64,000 bases of DNA from Psychrobacter sp. 28M-43 (GTDB lineage Bacteria; Pseudomonadota; Gammaproteobacteria; Pseudomonadales; Moraxellaceae), in NCBI RefSeq assembly GCF_014770435.1, contig NZ_CP061739.1:2666001-2730000 (forward strand). The letters are read 5' to 3'. Of the stretch, positions 10,053 through 19,220 are shown piece after piece; position 1 is the stretch's first letter, and each line of letters begins with the position of its first letter. A model generated the notes under the pieces. That model was not told the DNA's origin. It saw only the letters and a list, made by a program, of their open reading frames with translations, and searched no databases. Both the position numbers and the translations under genes were made by a program.

Positions 10053-11474
10053 ATGTCCTCACTCCGAGAATGGTACTTGATAACTATGGATAAAAAAATC
10101 ATCAATACGGCAAGTACTCCAACTGACAAACCTGACTTTCCATCATCGAACGCTCCATCATCGAACGCTCCATCATCGAACGCTTATCAGCGTCATGGAC
10201 GTACCACTGCTATCGATGACCACAGCGATTTGCAGGTTTTAAAACGCATTAAACGTTATCTATTACCAAAAGACTTTACGATCTCGCCTGCTCTACTTGA
10301 TGAGATCGTGGCAGGTTACGATATTGGCGATCCGATTGCAGACGCGCTAGCCGCTCAAAGCATAAAATTTGCGAAGCCTTTACAGCATACTATTCTAGTC
10401 GATAGTTCAAATAATAAACTTACGAATAATGACCTTGCAACCAATCCATCATTTAACGCGCTCACTGAACAATTTAGCAGCCATCCTGACTGGTTCGACC
10501 CAAAGCTTGCCCAAATAGGTGCGATTGCCTATCGGCGATATCCGTTGATGCTCATTTGGCTATTGCGTAACGTTGCTCTAATGGCAGGCTATAGCATCCC
10601 TGCCCTATCACTGCCGCTCATTCAGACGGGCGCACTGATGCATGATGCACTACCGCGACTGATGCGTACTTATGCCTATATCTTGGCTGTGTCTGAACAC
10701 CCCTCATCTAATGTGAGCACACGCAATCAAAACAAACCTATCGAGCAAGTACTAGCCATTGGTTCTGAGGGCTGGCGACAATCTATCCAAGTACGTCAGA
10801 TACATACCTTGGTACGGCAAAACTTATTAAAAGGGAAAGGCAATGCTGCTACAGGCGTGATACCAAATGCCGAGCAACATCATAACCCTGACGGCAGTTG
10901 GAATACTGACTATTGGGGCATCCCTATCAATCAAACCGATATGATTGCCACCCATTTGCAGTTCTCGTTACTGATTATGCGCGGTCTACGACTACTGGGC
11001 GCACGTATTAGCACAGAAGAAGCTGAAGGTATCCTGCATCTATGGAACCTTGCCAGTTATTGGATGGGTGTTGATTTAGATCGCTTACCAAAAGATGAGG
11101 CCGCGTGTTGGGAATGGCTCTATACCTATCTATCGATACAGCAGCTAGACTTTAAGATGGGTCAGCCACTAGCAAAAGCATTGCATGATTTACCGCGTCA
11201 GCTGATGGGTGAAGACAATCGCCGTGGACGTTTTGTTGAAATGGTCAACGCCAGTGTCACCCGCACTTTGGTCGGTGATGATATAGGCGATGGGCTGGAC
11301 TTACCAAAATCAAAGATACGCTTTGGCGTGTTGTCTTCGGTGCCGATTCTTTTTGCACTTGATACTGCAAGGCAGCATAATGCATCCGTTGCTCATAAGC
11401 TAGAAGCATTCCGTGCCAAGCGCCAAGACAATATGAACTGGTGGTTGAAAAAGAACGATGATTATTATAAGTAG
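10053..11474 (+). CDS. MpaB-like oxygenase (DUF2236, rubber oxygenase fold)
   Basis: About 460-473 aa. The central part resembles the ER-bound oxygenase MpaB / latex-clearing protein catalytic domain (DUF2236), a heme-binding all-alpha fold. Visible landmarks are an Arg/His-rich GWRQSIQVRQIHTLVRQ helix and the INQTDMIATHLQFSLLIMRGLRLLG helix. Members oxidatively cleave isoprenoid-like chains, but most bacterial members have no known substrate. The start is ambiguous: ATG 10053 or ATG 10086 (MDKKIIN), the latter giving 462 aa. The N-terminal leader contains three exact in-frame copies of a 15-bp repeat and is probably disordered. Confidence 0.72.
   Translation: MSSLREWYLITMDKKIINTASTPTDKPDFPSSNAPSSNAPSSNAYQRHGRTTAIDDHSDLQVLKRIKRYLLPKDFTISPALLDEIVAGYDIGDPIADALAAQSIKFAKPLQHTILVDSSNNKLTNNDLATNPSFNALTEQFSSHPDWFDPKLAQIGAIAYRRYPLMLIWLLRNVALMAGYSIPALSLPLIQTGALMHDALPRLMRTYAYILAVSEHPSSNVSTRNQNKPIEQVLAIGSEGWRQSIQVRQIHTLVRQNLLKGKGNAATGVIPNAEQHHNPDGSWNTDYWGIPINQTDMIATHLQFSLLIMRGLRLLGARISTEEAEGILHLWNLASYWMGVDLDRLPKDEAACWEWLYTYLSIQQLDFKMGQPLAKALHDLPRQLMGEDNRRGRFVEMVNASVTRTLVGDDIGDGLDLPKSKIRFGVLSSVPILFALDTARQHNASVAHKLEAFRAKRQDNMNWWLKKNDDYYK
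10140..10184 (+). repeat. Three in-frame 15-bp tandem repeats (coding PSSNA)
   Basis: The unit CCATCATCGAACGCT occurs three times without a mismatch at 10140, 10155 and 10170, adding three PSSNA pentapeptides to the N-terminal leader of the MpaB-like protein. Perfect copies suggest recent slippage. Confidence 0.97.
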
Positions 11475-11606
11475 ATGACCATAGTCATTCCACTATAAAA
11501 GCATTACTGCGTTAACCTCGCTTGAAGTATCACATATACATCTACACTCGGTTGCCTTGTACTACTTTTAAATTGCATCGACTATATTATAAATAGATAA
11601 CATATA

Positions 11607-12341
11607 TCAGCGTTTGTTTTCGACGCGGTAATACCATTCGAGCTGTCGATCAAACCCTGTTTCTAATAGGTTGGCAATTACCCGTCCTGTTAGTCCCCAT
11701 ACTGTCTCACCATCGACCTGCCAGCTCGGCGTCAGTATGGTAGCCATTTGCTCCTGCATCTTATACTCAATTTCATACTCTACCGTTGGTTGAGTGACTA
11801 ACGATTCTAAATCTGCCCAAAAGATACGGGATATTTCTCCCGCTTCAGGTACGAGTACCAGACCAGGAGCGATGAGTGCCACGATTGGGCGTACGCTCAT
11901 ACCACTTTTTGAAGTTTGGATGGGTAGCTGACCAAGCAACTGGACTTTATTGGGTGGTAGTGCTGTTTCTTCACAGGCTTCACGCAATGCAGTAACGACA
12001 TTATTACCATCGCCTACCTCGTACTTACCCCCGGCACAGGAGACCTCCCCCGCATGACTGTTCATATGGGCAGCTCGGCGTGTTAATAATAATTTAGGTC
12101 TGCGCTCATGAGTAATAGCGACCAGTATTGATGCATCGGCAATCGGTGTCTGATATAGGCTGTCTAATACACGGCTACTATAAGAGGCGTTATGAGCTTC
12201 GTACATCGCTGGACTTGTCAACGCATTTAAGGTCTCATGTTGCACTCGCTCAGCTAATTGACGAAGCGTCGGATGACGAATAAAAGTAGGTACAGCAACT
12301 GACAGGTTATCGAAGCTTATAGCCTCCGGTGGGAATAACAT
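11607..12341 (-). CDS. nudL: Nudix hydrolase, NudL-like CoA pyrophosphatase
   Basis: A 244-aa Nudix protein. The core is SHAGEVSCAGGKYE followed by the Nudix helix TALREACEETAL (about residues 110-125). The HAGE-x-CAGG-plus-REACEET arrangement fits the NudL/COG0494 CoA and acyl-CoA pyrophosphatases better than the (d)NTP-cleaving families. It would hydrolyse CoA to phosphopantetheine and 3',5'-ADP in the cytoplasm. It is convergent with the MpaB-like gene and stands alone. The substrate assignment is by family resemblance only. Confidence 0.8.
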   Translation of the reverse strand: MLFPPEAISFDNLSVAVPTFIRHPTLRQLAERVQHETLNALTSPAMYEAHNASYSSRVLDSLYQTPIADASILVAITHERRPKLLLTRRAAHMNSHAGEVSCAGGKYEVGDGNNVVTALREACEETALPPNKVQLLGQLPIQTSKSGMSVRPIVALIAPGLVLVPEAGEISRIFWADLESLVTQPTVEYEIEYKMQEQMATILTPSWQVDGETVWGLTGRVIANLLETGFDRQLEWYYRVENKR

Positions 12342-12913
12342 TATAATTGCCCTATATTTTTATCGTTATTAAGCGGTACAAACAGCATCTTTCTTATTTT
12401 CTATTATTAAAATCGCGACTAGTAAATAAAACCAACAATCTTTTTATTTGTCTCGGCCACGCGCCTTGTCAGCGGCTTTGATATCAATAATTACTGAACA
12501 CTCACTAGACTAGCGCAATATAATAGTGGCTGCATGCTATTTATGTGACTGATTCATTGCTTATCAATGCTCAATAACGGCCTTGTTGACCAATAACAGT
12601 AAGCCTATCTGTGAAATGATGCGTTACTGTTATCGTGATTCTGTCCGTCGATAATATGTGCTATCTTAAGACAATAGCTGCTCTTTAGAATAATATCTTA
12701 TATAGTCGATCTTATATAAGTCAGGTACGTTTAAGTCAGATGCATTTAAGTTAGGTTTATTGTCAGGTTCACTCAGTTTACTGCTTGTCGCACTTACCTT
12801 ACCGTCCTTGTATCTAACTTATCTCGAAACGACGACAGCAGCACTTCAGAATATAGGTCTTATAACCTATAAAAAACATCATACACAATAACTTTTATAA
12901 CAAGGTAGTTGAT
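12342..12913. other. Spacer between two divergent Nudix genes
   Basis: About 570 nt with no supported gene. It holds both divergent promoters and a degenerate 15-bp tandem array at 12710-12754. Otherwise I see nothing recognisable. Confidence 0.45.
12710..12754. repeat. Degenerate 3 x 15-bp tandem repeat
   Basis: Three abutting 15-mers: TCTTATATAAGTCAG, GTACGTTTAAGTCAG and ATGCATTTAAGTTAG. They share a TTAAGTCAG-like 3' half. It is one of several similar intergenic arrays in the window. Confidence 0.75.
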
Positions 12914-13477
12914 ATGCGCTATTGCCTCCAATGCGGTCATGAAGCAGAACGAAAAATCCCACCTACGGACAATATGCCGCGTTTGGTATGCCCCAATTGC
13001 CACTATATCCACTACGAAAACCCAAAAGTTATCTGTGGCTCGCTGGTGGTACATGAAAATAGAGTACTACTCTGCCGCCGAGCGATTGAGCCACAATATG
13101 GGCTATGGACGATACCTGCAGGTTTTATGGAAAATGGCGAGACCATGGCTGAAGGCGCAGCACGCGAGAGCTATGAAGAAGCAGATGCCATCGTATTGAA
13201 TCCGCATTTATACTGCATTTATGACTTGCCAGATATTGGGCAGATTTACTCTATCTATCTGGCCGATCTAAAAGATGGCGCGTATGGTATTGGCTCAGAA
13301 AGTCTCGACTGTGCACTGTTTAGCGAAGAAGATATCCCATGGGATACACTGGCGTTTGAAGCCATTCGCCGTACTTTAAAAAGCTACTTTGCTGATCGTA
13401 AGCAATATAACGAGTTGTCAGAATTTCCGATTCATCAAGACAAAATTGGCAAAGATTTGAGTATCAAACGATATTAG
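12914..13477 (+). CDS. Nudix hydrolase with N-terminal zinc ribbon
   Basis: A 187-aa protein. An N-terminal four-Cys zinc ribbon (C4, C7, C26, C29: YCLQCG and LVCPNC) precedes a Nudix domain with the box GFMENGETMAEGAARESYEEAD. The box keeps the G-x5-E-x7-RE-x2-EE core but has Asp where Gly is usual after the EEx. This arrangement resembles the Nudix_N_2 group and the zinc-binding NADH pyrophosphatases, though it is too short for NudC proper. It is probably a nucleotide-sugar or dinucleotide pyrophosphatase. An AAGG ribosome site precedes the ATG and a strong terminator follows. Confidence 0.85.
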   Translation: MRYCLQCGHEAERKIPPTDNMPRLVCPNCHYIHYENPKVICGSLVVHENRVLLCRRAIEPQYGLWTIPAGFMENGETMAEGAARESYEEADAIVLNPHLYCIYDLPDIGQIYSIYLADLKDGAYGIGSESLDCALFSEEDIPWDTLAFEAIRRTLKSYFADRKQYNELSEFPIHQDKIGKDLSIKRY

Positions 13478-13493
13478 TCAATTACCTAACTGC

Positions 13494-13523
13494 AAAAAGC
13501 CAAGCATGATGCTTGGCTTTTTT
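13494..13523 (+). terminator. Rho-independent terminator
   Basis: AAAAAGCCAAGCAT and ATGCTTGGCTTTTTT form a nearly perfect hairpin with A and T runs on both sides. It lies between the Nudix gene and the convergent protease gene and can serve both. Confidence 0.93.
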
Positions 13524-13559
13524 GTGCTTAACTTCTAATCAAAAACAAACCTAACTGTC

Positions 13560-16500
13560 TTAGCTCTTAATTCTACATACTTCAAAGCCTAGGCCTTTTA
13601 CTGCCTCTTCTTTGTCATAAGGCGCTAGTACTGCACGTACATGCTTTTGCCCTTGCAGATATTGCTTAGCAACGCGCTGCAAATCAGCGACCGTGACGGC
13701 CAATATCGACGCACGCATTTTACGCTGCCAGTCAACACCGCGATGATGCAGGTTTGCAAAGCACGCTTTGATCGCCTCACCTGCAGGAGAGCCCGGCTTA
13801 TCCATACCTGAGATAATACCTAAGATAGCTTCTTCCAATTGCTCATCGGTTTGTGGCTCGTTTAATAGCCATTCGATACTGGCGTCAAAGTGAGCAAAGG
13901 TCTCAGCGCATTGTGGATCACGATAGCTAAAGAACTTAAAAGCACAAGCGTTGGCATCGTAACCTGCGCCGCCACCATAGGCACCGCCGCGCTCACGAAT
14001 CGCACTGTGCAAATAACCGTTACGTAAGTAAGGCGCTAATACCATGAGTGCAGCGGTATCAGGATGGTCAGCAGCAGGTACAGTATAAGCACTAGCGTTA
14101 TGATAGACATTGGTTGGTACTAACCATGCTAAATCTGCAGCCTCGAGCGCTGCCCCATTTTCTAATGCTTTGACTGTATCAGTCGCACCATTTAACGCAG
14201 TATCTAATTGCAGGTTTGCAAACTCACTTGGGATATTTGCTGCCACGTTCGTTAGCTCATTAGGAGCCGTCGTCGCTTGGCTGTCTTTCCAGCTATCAAC
14301 GATTAAGCTACTCAAGCGTTCGGCTTGCTCTGCTTCACAGATAATAACGGCATGCTTAGGCAAACTGATCAGACGTTGATGTAAATCCATCAAGCTCGTA
14401 GCCAGTTGATCCCATTGCACGTCGTCAGTGCTAGCATGTGCCAAGAAATCCTTAAGTGCGTTCAATGCTGGTAAACCGCTGCGCACATATTCCAACTGCG
14501 CTTGGCGACTCATACCGCGACTGGCGGTTTGCATGGCGTAAGAGTGACCAGACCCTGCAAGGTTTGACTGCCAACCTGCTTGACGCTGTTGCAAGATTTC
14601 TTTGATACGGTCATGCTCAGAAAAGATACTGTGTTCCATGACTTCTTTGAGTAAATCAATCGCTTCAGGCTTACGATTCAGCGCACGCGTTGCCACGACA
14701 AAATAACTGCTAATCTCTTGGCTGTCATCAACGTTGGTACGTTGACTAATACGAGCGGTCACACCAGAAGAATGCGCGGCCTGCTTGGCTTGCATCTCAT
14801 GAGCACTAAGCGAGTCAGTACCTAGCTCAGACAATAGACTTAAATAAATAGGCAACAATGGATGATTGATTACATCATTGACTGGTAGCTCATCTGCGCT
14901 CGCATTACCAATTGCTTCAGTGAGTGGAACAATCACTTGATAGTAGTAAATGCCATTAGTGCCAGCTTCATACTCAAATAGCGTGCTGTCTTGCCCGCTC
15001 AGACGCACCTGCTTTTGGGTGCCTTCTTTAAAGCTGATATCCGTTGGTACGTCTTCTAGACCCACTTTTGGTAATAAGCTTAAATCATCTGGCGCAGCTT
15101 GACGCGCAGCCAAATCTAAGGCTTGTTGCTTCAAGATAGCTTTGTCATCAGCAGTCAAGTCCATTGCGATAGTATCCAAACGAGTCTGCTCAGCTGCTGC
15201 CAAACGGGCTGTTTTTTCGCTATCAGGCGTCATCGTTACGCGTACACGATGCTGATTGTCCAATAGATGCGTCTTAATCAAGTTCGGTAGCCATTGCGGA
15301 TCAACGACTTGCTCACGTAGCCACTGTAGGTGCTCGTCTACTTCCCAAACATCGATAGGGTTGCCGTCATGAATGGCGGTACTAAAGCCCTCTAGCATAA
15401 GGTTTAGACCATAAGGAATGCTATCGCCGCCGATATGACGCTGATCAATCTCAATCTGATGCAGAATGGTTTCGATTGTCTCATCATCAACTGGTGAATT
15501 GGCTACTTCGGTTAGCAAGTCGATAATACCTTGCTCTACCGCTTCGGCGTGCTCAGGGTTAGAACCGCGTAGACCCGTATAAAAGACCATTTCATAATGG
15601 CTGTCATCAAGACCCAATAGTGGACTTGGCGCTTTACCTAGTGGATGACTGTCAAGATAAGCACGCAATGGCGAGCCTGCATGCTCAATCAATACGCCTT
15701 CTAATAGACGTAGTGCCAAACGCTGCTTAGGATCGGTAATTGATGGTAGTAACCAAGCAACCACGTGATGCGTCTGATCTGGGCCTGCTTCGTCAGCAGT
15801 GTAAGTATCAACCGCACTGATTGGTGCAGACAAACGTTGCTCTGGACGCGATACATGCTTTTTGCCTGCTTCAAACTGAATCAAAGCATCTTCGTGTATC
15901 TTCGCTTGCGTTTCAGCAACAGGGATATTACCGAAGCTCATAATCACACTGTTTGACGGATGATAATGGCTCTGGTGAAACTCGGTCAACTCAGTGTGCG
16001 TCAAGTCAGGAATATCGGCAGGATCACCGCCTGAATTATAATGATAGGTCGTCGTTGGGAATAGATGATGAGCAACCGTATGATATAGCTGATCAATCTC
16101 GCCACTCATCGCGCCTTTCATTTCATTAAAAACGATACCTTTAAACTGCGGCTTGTCATTTTCATCAAGCTCCACGCGAATGCCTTCTTGGGCAAAATCG
16201 AGCGGATGGATATTCGGGAAAAACGAGGCGTCTAGATAGACAGCGAGCAAATTAAAGTAGTCATTTTTGTTTTGCGTCGCGTATGGATAGGCCGTCCAAT
16301 CAGCTGCGGTCATCGCATTCATAAACGTGTTTAATGAGCGTTTAATCATTGAAAAGAACGGATCACGTACTGGGAACTTGTTCGAACCACATAGTGCCAC
16401 GTGCTCTAAGACATGTGCCTCGCCTTTTGAATCCATTGGCTGGGTGCGAAAACCGACCAAAAACGCATTTTCATCACTTGGATGGGCCAGATGATAATGC

Positions 16501-16625
16501 ATCGCTCCTGTTTTTACATGCTGACTGATCAGCACATCCATCGATAGCGCCTCAATATGGCGATGCTCAATCAGCTCAAATGCTGGATGCAAGGTTAAAT
16601 CAGCAGTAAATGGCGTGTCCGTCAT
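13560..16625 (-). CDS. M16C insulinase-family metallopeptidase (presequence protease, PreP-like)
   Basis: The product is 1021 aa, the size of single-chain M16C peptidases (PreP/Cym1), which form a closed two-half chamber that degrades short unstructured peptides. The inverted zinc motif HxxEH is at H71-E74-H75 (HVLEH), near the N terminus, followed by the substrate-facing NTFMNAMTAADWTAYP segment. The second half carries the inactive partner domain and the RERGGAYGGGAGYDANA region that completes the active site in M16 enzymes. There is no signal peptide, so it is probably cytoplasmic, with a role in peptide turnover. It is a single-gene unit. Confidence 0.92.
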   Translation of the reverse strand: MTDTPFTADLTLHPAFELIEHRHIEALSMDVLISQHVKTGAMHYHLAHPSDENAFLVGFRTQPMDSKGEAHVLEHVALCGSNKFPVRDPFFSMIKRSLNTFMNAMTAADWTAYPYATQNKNDYFNLLAVYLDASFFPNIHPLDFAQEGIRVELDENDKPQFKGIVFNEMKGAMSGEIDQLYHTVAHHLFPTTTYHYNSGGDPADIPDLTHTELTEFHQSHYHPSNSVIMSFGNIPVAETQAKIHEDALIQFEAGKKHVSRPEQRLSAPISAVDTYTADEAGPDQTHHVVAWLLPSITDPKQRLALRLLEGVLIEHAGSPLRAYLDSHPLGKAPSPLLGLDDSHYEMVFYTGLRGSNPEHAEAVEQGIIDLLTEVANSPVDDETIETILHQIEIDQRHIGGDSIPYGLNLMLEGFSTAIHDGNPIDVWEVDEHLQWLREQVVDPQWLPNLIKTHLLDNQHRVRVTMTPDSEKTARLAAAEQTRLDTIAMDLTADDKAILKQQALDLAARQAAPDDLSLLPKVGLEDVPTDISFKEGTQKQVRLSGQDSTLFEYEAGTNGIYYYQVIVPLTEAIGNASADELPVNDVINHPLLPIYLSLLSELGTDSLSAHEMQAKQAAHSSGVTARISQRTNVDDSQEISSYFVVATRALNRKPEAIDLLKEVMEHSIFSEHDRIKEILQQRQAGWQSNLAGSGHSYAMQTASRGMSRQAQLEYVRSGLPALNALKDFLAHASTDDVQWDQLATSLMDLHQRLISLPKHAVIICEAEQAERLSSLIVDSWKDSQATTAPNELTNVAANIPSEFANLQLDTALNGATDTVKALENGAALEAADLAWLVPTNVYHNASAYTVPAADHPDTAALMVLAPYLRNGYLHSAIRERGGAYGGGAGYDANACAFKFFSYRDPQCAETFAHFDASIEWLLNEPQTDEQLEEAILGIISGMDKPGSPAGEAIKACFANLHHRGVDWQRKMRASILAVTVADLQRVAKQYLQGQKHVRAVLAPYDKEEAVKGLGFEVCRIKS

Positions 16626-16921
16626 AGTTATCCTTATCGCTTATCATGCGTATAGTGCCCTGACTGTCAGGGAAAATAGAGTAATAAATTGGCTAAAAAA
16701 GAGTTGGCTTAGCGCTATTAGTGGGGCTGCAACATGGATAAGTCAAGGCAGCAGTCATGCAATAATCCACCACATAATCTACACGGCTATCAACTTTAGC
16801 TATCAGAGCCTTATAGTTACAAATCTATAAATACCCACAATTTTATTATGGATTTATTACTTAACAAAGGTGATTTGCACTGCTACTATAAAGTTAACTA
16901 TTAACAGGAGTGGAGTATCTT

Positions 16922-17383
16922 ATGAGCTACCAACACGTTCTACTGGTCACTGACTTACTATCCGATGCGGACAAAGTGGCGCTAAAAGCCAAGCGTATCC
17001 TCGCAGGCTCTCCTGAAGCCAGACTGTCTGTCTTGCATATAGTTAAAGATGACATGGTGCGCTTCGGTTATGAGCTCGTGCCTGCCTCTAGCCTCTCGGG
17101 TGATGTCGATAGTGAAAAGTGGCAAGAAGCACGGGCTAAGCTGGCGCGATTTTTGGCACGCAACGAGCTAGAAGCAATCAACTCTGAGGTCACCGCTGCC
17201 ATCTCTAATAGCAAAGGTATTATTAACTATTGCCGTGAAAAAGACGTCGACTTACTTATCATTGGACGCCATGAGCGCCATGGTATCGCTGCTTGGTTAG
17301 TAGGAGCCACTGCCGATAGTATCTTGCCAAATGTCCCTTGCGACAGCTTAGTGGTGAAGCTTGATCAGCCTGTCTTGGAATAA
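16922..17383 (+). CDS. Universal stress protein (UspA family), copy 1
   Basis: About 153 aa with the single Usp alpha/beta fold: the HVLLVTDLLSDAD first strand, a central LSVLHIVKD strand, and a C-terminal ATP-loop-like stretch (DLLIIGRHERHGIAAWLVGATADSI) resembling the G-2x-G-9x-G-S/T nucleotide motif in degenerate form. The ATG at 16922 is chosen over the upstream GTG at 16910 because it aligns exactly with the start of the next paralog and has purine-rich sequence upstream. The closely similar copy 2 follows 100 nt downstream. Confidence 0.9.
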   Translation: MSYQHVLLVTDLLSDADKVALKAKRILAGSPEARLSVLHIVKDDMVRFGYELVPASSLSGDVDSEKWQEARAKLARFLARNELEAINSEVTAAISNSKGIINYCREKDVDLLIIGRHERHGIAAWLVGATADSILPNVPCDSLVVKLDQPVLE

Positions 17384-17482
17384 TTGGCATCGCTCTCATC
17401 CGCTGCTAAAGACGACAAGCTTTACTTAACAGCGCCCTAGAGTAGTGCTATAGTAAATACTATCTGACATGAGGAAGACGCT

Positions 17483-17944
17483 ATGAGTTACGAACATATT
17501 TTACTGGTCACCGACTTACTCTCTGATGCAGATATAGTCGCCCAAAAGGCCAAGCGCATCGTTGAAAACCGTCCAGGCTCTAAGCTATCTGTTTTGCATA
17601 TTGTCAAAGACACCATGGTTGGCTTTGGCTATGAGCTGGTGCCTGCCTCTAGTTTATACGATGAGATTGATGATGAACGCTGCCAAGAAGCACGCGCAAA
17701 GCTGGCGCAATTCCTTGAACGCAATCAGCTAAATGCAGCAACGTCGGAAGTCACGACCGCCATTTCTAGCAGTGAAGGTATCGTCAGCTACTGCCATAAA
17801 CACGATGTCGATCTATTGGTCATCGGTCGTCATAAGCGTACCGGTATCGCTGCATGGATCAGTGGCGCGACAGCAGATAATATCCTGCCCAATGTACCTT
17901 GCGATAGCTTTGTGGTGCGACTGGACAAACCTGTTTCAGCATAA
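17483..17944 (+). CDS. Universal stress protein (UspA family), copy 2
   Basis: A 153-aa paralog of the preceding gene, matching it through most of its length (YEHILLVTDLLSDAD, LSVLHIVKDTM, FGYELVPASSL, NVPCDSFVVRLD). A GAGGAAG ribosome site precedes the ATG. The pair clearly arose by local duplication. The two proteins could form homo- or heterodimers, as Usp proteins generally dimerise. A bidirectional terminator separates it from the convergent LysR gene. Confidence 0.9.
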   Translation: MSYEHILLVTDLLSDADIVAQKAKRIVENRPGSKLSVLHIVKDTMVGFGYELVPASSLYDEIDDERCQEARAKLAQFLERNQLNAATSEVTTAISSSEGIVSYCHKHDVDLLVIGRHKRTGIAAWISGATADNILPNVPCDSFVVRLDKPVSA

Positions 17945-17988
17945 CAATATGCTTTGATTGTCTTATATTATCTAGAGCATATCCTAAA

Positions 17989-18027
17989 CAAAAAAGCGCA
18001 GCGTCACTTTCAACGCTGCGCTTTTTT
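17989..18027. terminator. Bidirectional rho-independent terminator
   Basis: AAAAAAGCGCAGCGT and ACGCTGCGCTTTTTT form a perfect stem with an 8-nt loop between the rightward usp gene and the leftward LysR gene. Confidence 0.95.
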
Positions 18028-18054
18028 ATGGCTGATAGTTTTTAGAGTCATCGC

Positions 18055-18990
18055 TTAATCTTGTTGAATAATATCTATAAAGGTTTGCCAAATGGGGCTT
18101 TGGTGACGGGCTTTATGCCAGACCAGCCACCATGTCCTTGATAAATCAATTCCCGCCACGTTCACTTGTACCAGCTCACCTGTTGCCAATTCCGTCTCAA
18201 TCACATGCTGCGATAGACAACCAAGACCAATATCTGCACTTACCATGTGCTTAATGGCCTCAGATTGATGTATCGCCTTTACCACTTCTGCATTAGGTAG
18301 ATACTTAAGCAATTGCTCGTCGATAATCTGCCGTGTGCCTGACCCTGCCTCACGTACCAGTAACGGTAATTGCGCTAGCTGATTAATGGTCAGCTGATAG
18401 CAGTCCTCATCTTGGCTATAGGTAGCCACATTCTTTAGCCATTTGCTATCACGCTTGGCAAATATCATCAGCGTATCGGTACGCCATTCACGCTGCTCAA
18501 TAGCTTTCATATCTACCGGACGCGGCATTCCTTCTACCAGCGCGATATCGATATTTAGTTGCTCAACCTCGCTTACCACTTCTTGCGTATTGGCAATATA
18601 CATATCAACGTTGGCATCGGGTAGCGCTTCATATAGCTTGCCAAGTAAAGGTGGCAGCACGTAATTACCGATAGTGGTACTAGCACCGATGTGAATCTGT
18701 CCGGCTTGATATTGATGATAATGCTCTAACGTGAGCGACTGACCCAAAATCGCCTGTGCCTGTATATAAATAGGATGGGCATTAGGGTGTTGATTGAGCC
18801 TGCGACCGACGCGCTCAAACAGCGGCATCTGTAGTCTAGACTCTAACTCTGTCAGTGCGCTACTGACCGCTGATTGTGATAAATGCAGCTCCTCACTGGC
18901 GCGACTGGTGCTACCTGTCTGATAAATACTGACAAAAACAGCAAGCTGCTTAAGCGTAATCTTTGGCACTGTCTGCACTGATTTTTTCAT
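18055..18990 (-). CDS. LysR-type transcriptional regulator (YeiE-like)
   Basis: A 311-aa LTTR. An N-terminal winged helix-turn-helix (ITLKQLAVFVSIYQTGSTSRASEELHLSQSAVS..., about residues 11-45) is followed by a periplasmic-binding-protein-like effector domain (GASTTIGNYVLPPLLG opens it). It is divergent from a YeiH-type transporter gene, the same arrangement as enterobacterial yeiE-yeiH, so it probably controls that gene and its own. YeiE-type regulators have been linked to sulfite sensing. The effector here is inferred only from this synteny. Confidence 0.85.
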   Translation of the reverse strand: MKKSVQTVPKITLKQLAVFVSIYQTGSTSRASEELHLSQSAVSSALTELESRLQMPLFERVGRRLNQHPNAHPIYIQAQAILGQSLTLEHYHQYQAGQIHIGASTTIGNYVLPPLLGKLYEALPDANVDMYIANTQEVVSEVEQLNIDIALVEGMPRPVDMKAIEQREWRTDTLMIFAKRDSKWLKNVATYSQDEDCYQLTINQLAQLPLLVREAGSGTRQIIDEQLLKYLPNAEVVKAIHQSEAIKHMVSADIGLGCLSQHVIETELATGELVQVNVAGIDLSRTWWLVWHKARHQSPIWQTFIDIIQQD

Positions 18991-19162
18991 AATGTTGATA
19001 ATGCCTATGTTGCTTTATGTCAGTTTTTAGCTTGTCTTGTTCAATATGCATATCTTTTTTTGCTTCTCATGCACGGTACATCGACTTCTATCATTAACAC
19101 TAACCTAAAAAATCGATAGCTTATATCTTATTAATCTGTTTTTATTATAAATGTAGCGGGCA

Positions 19163-19187
19163 TATACTGTCTATTCATAAGCTTATG
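19163..19187 (+). promoter_or_regulatory. Candidate promoter/operator upstream of yeiH-like gene
   Basis: A TATACT -10-like hexamer at 19163-19168 is followed by the perfect 12-bp palindrome CATAAGCTTATG at 19176-19187. Both lie in the divergent LysR-YeiH spacer, 33-58 nt before the yeiH start. The palindrome overlaps the expected transcription start, a plausible place for regulator binding. Confidence 0.45.
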
Positions 19188-19220
19188 CTTATCTTAATAT
19201 AAGTAAGAGGATGCCGCGTC

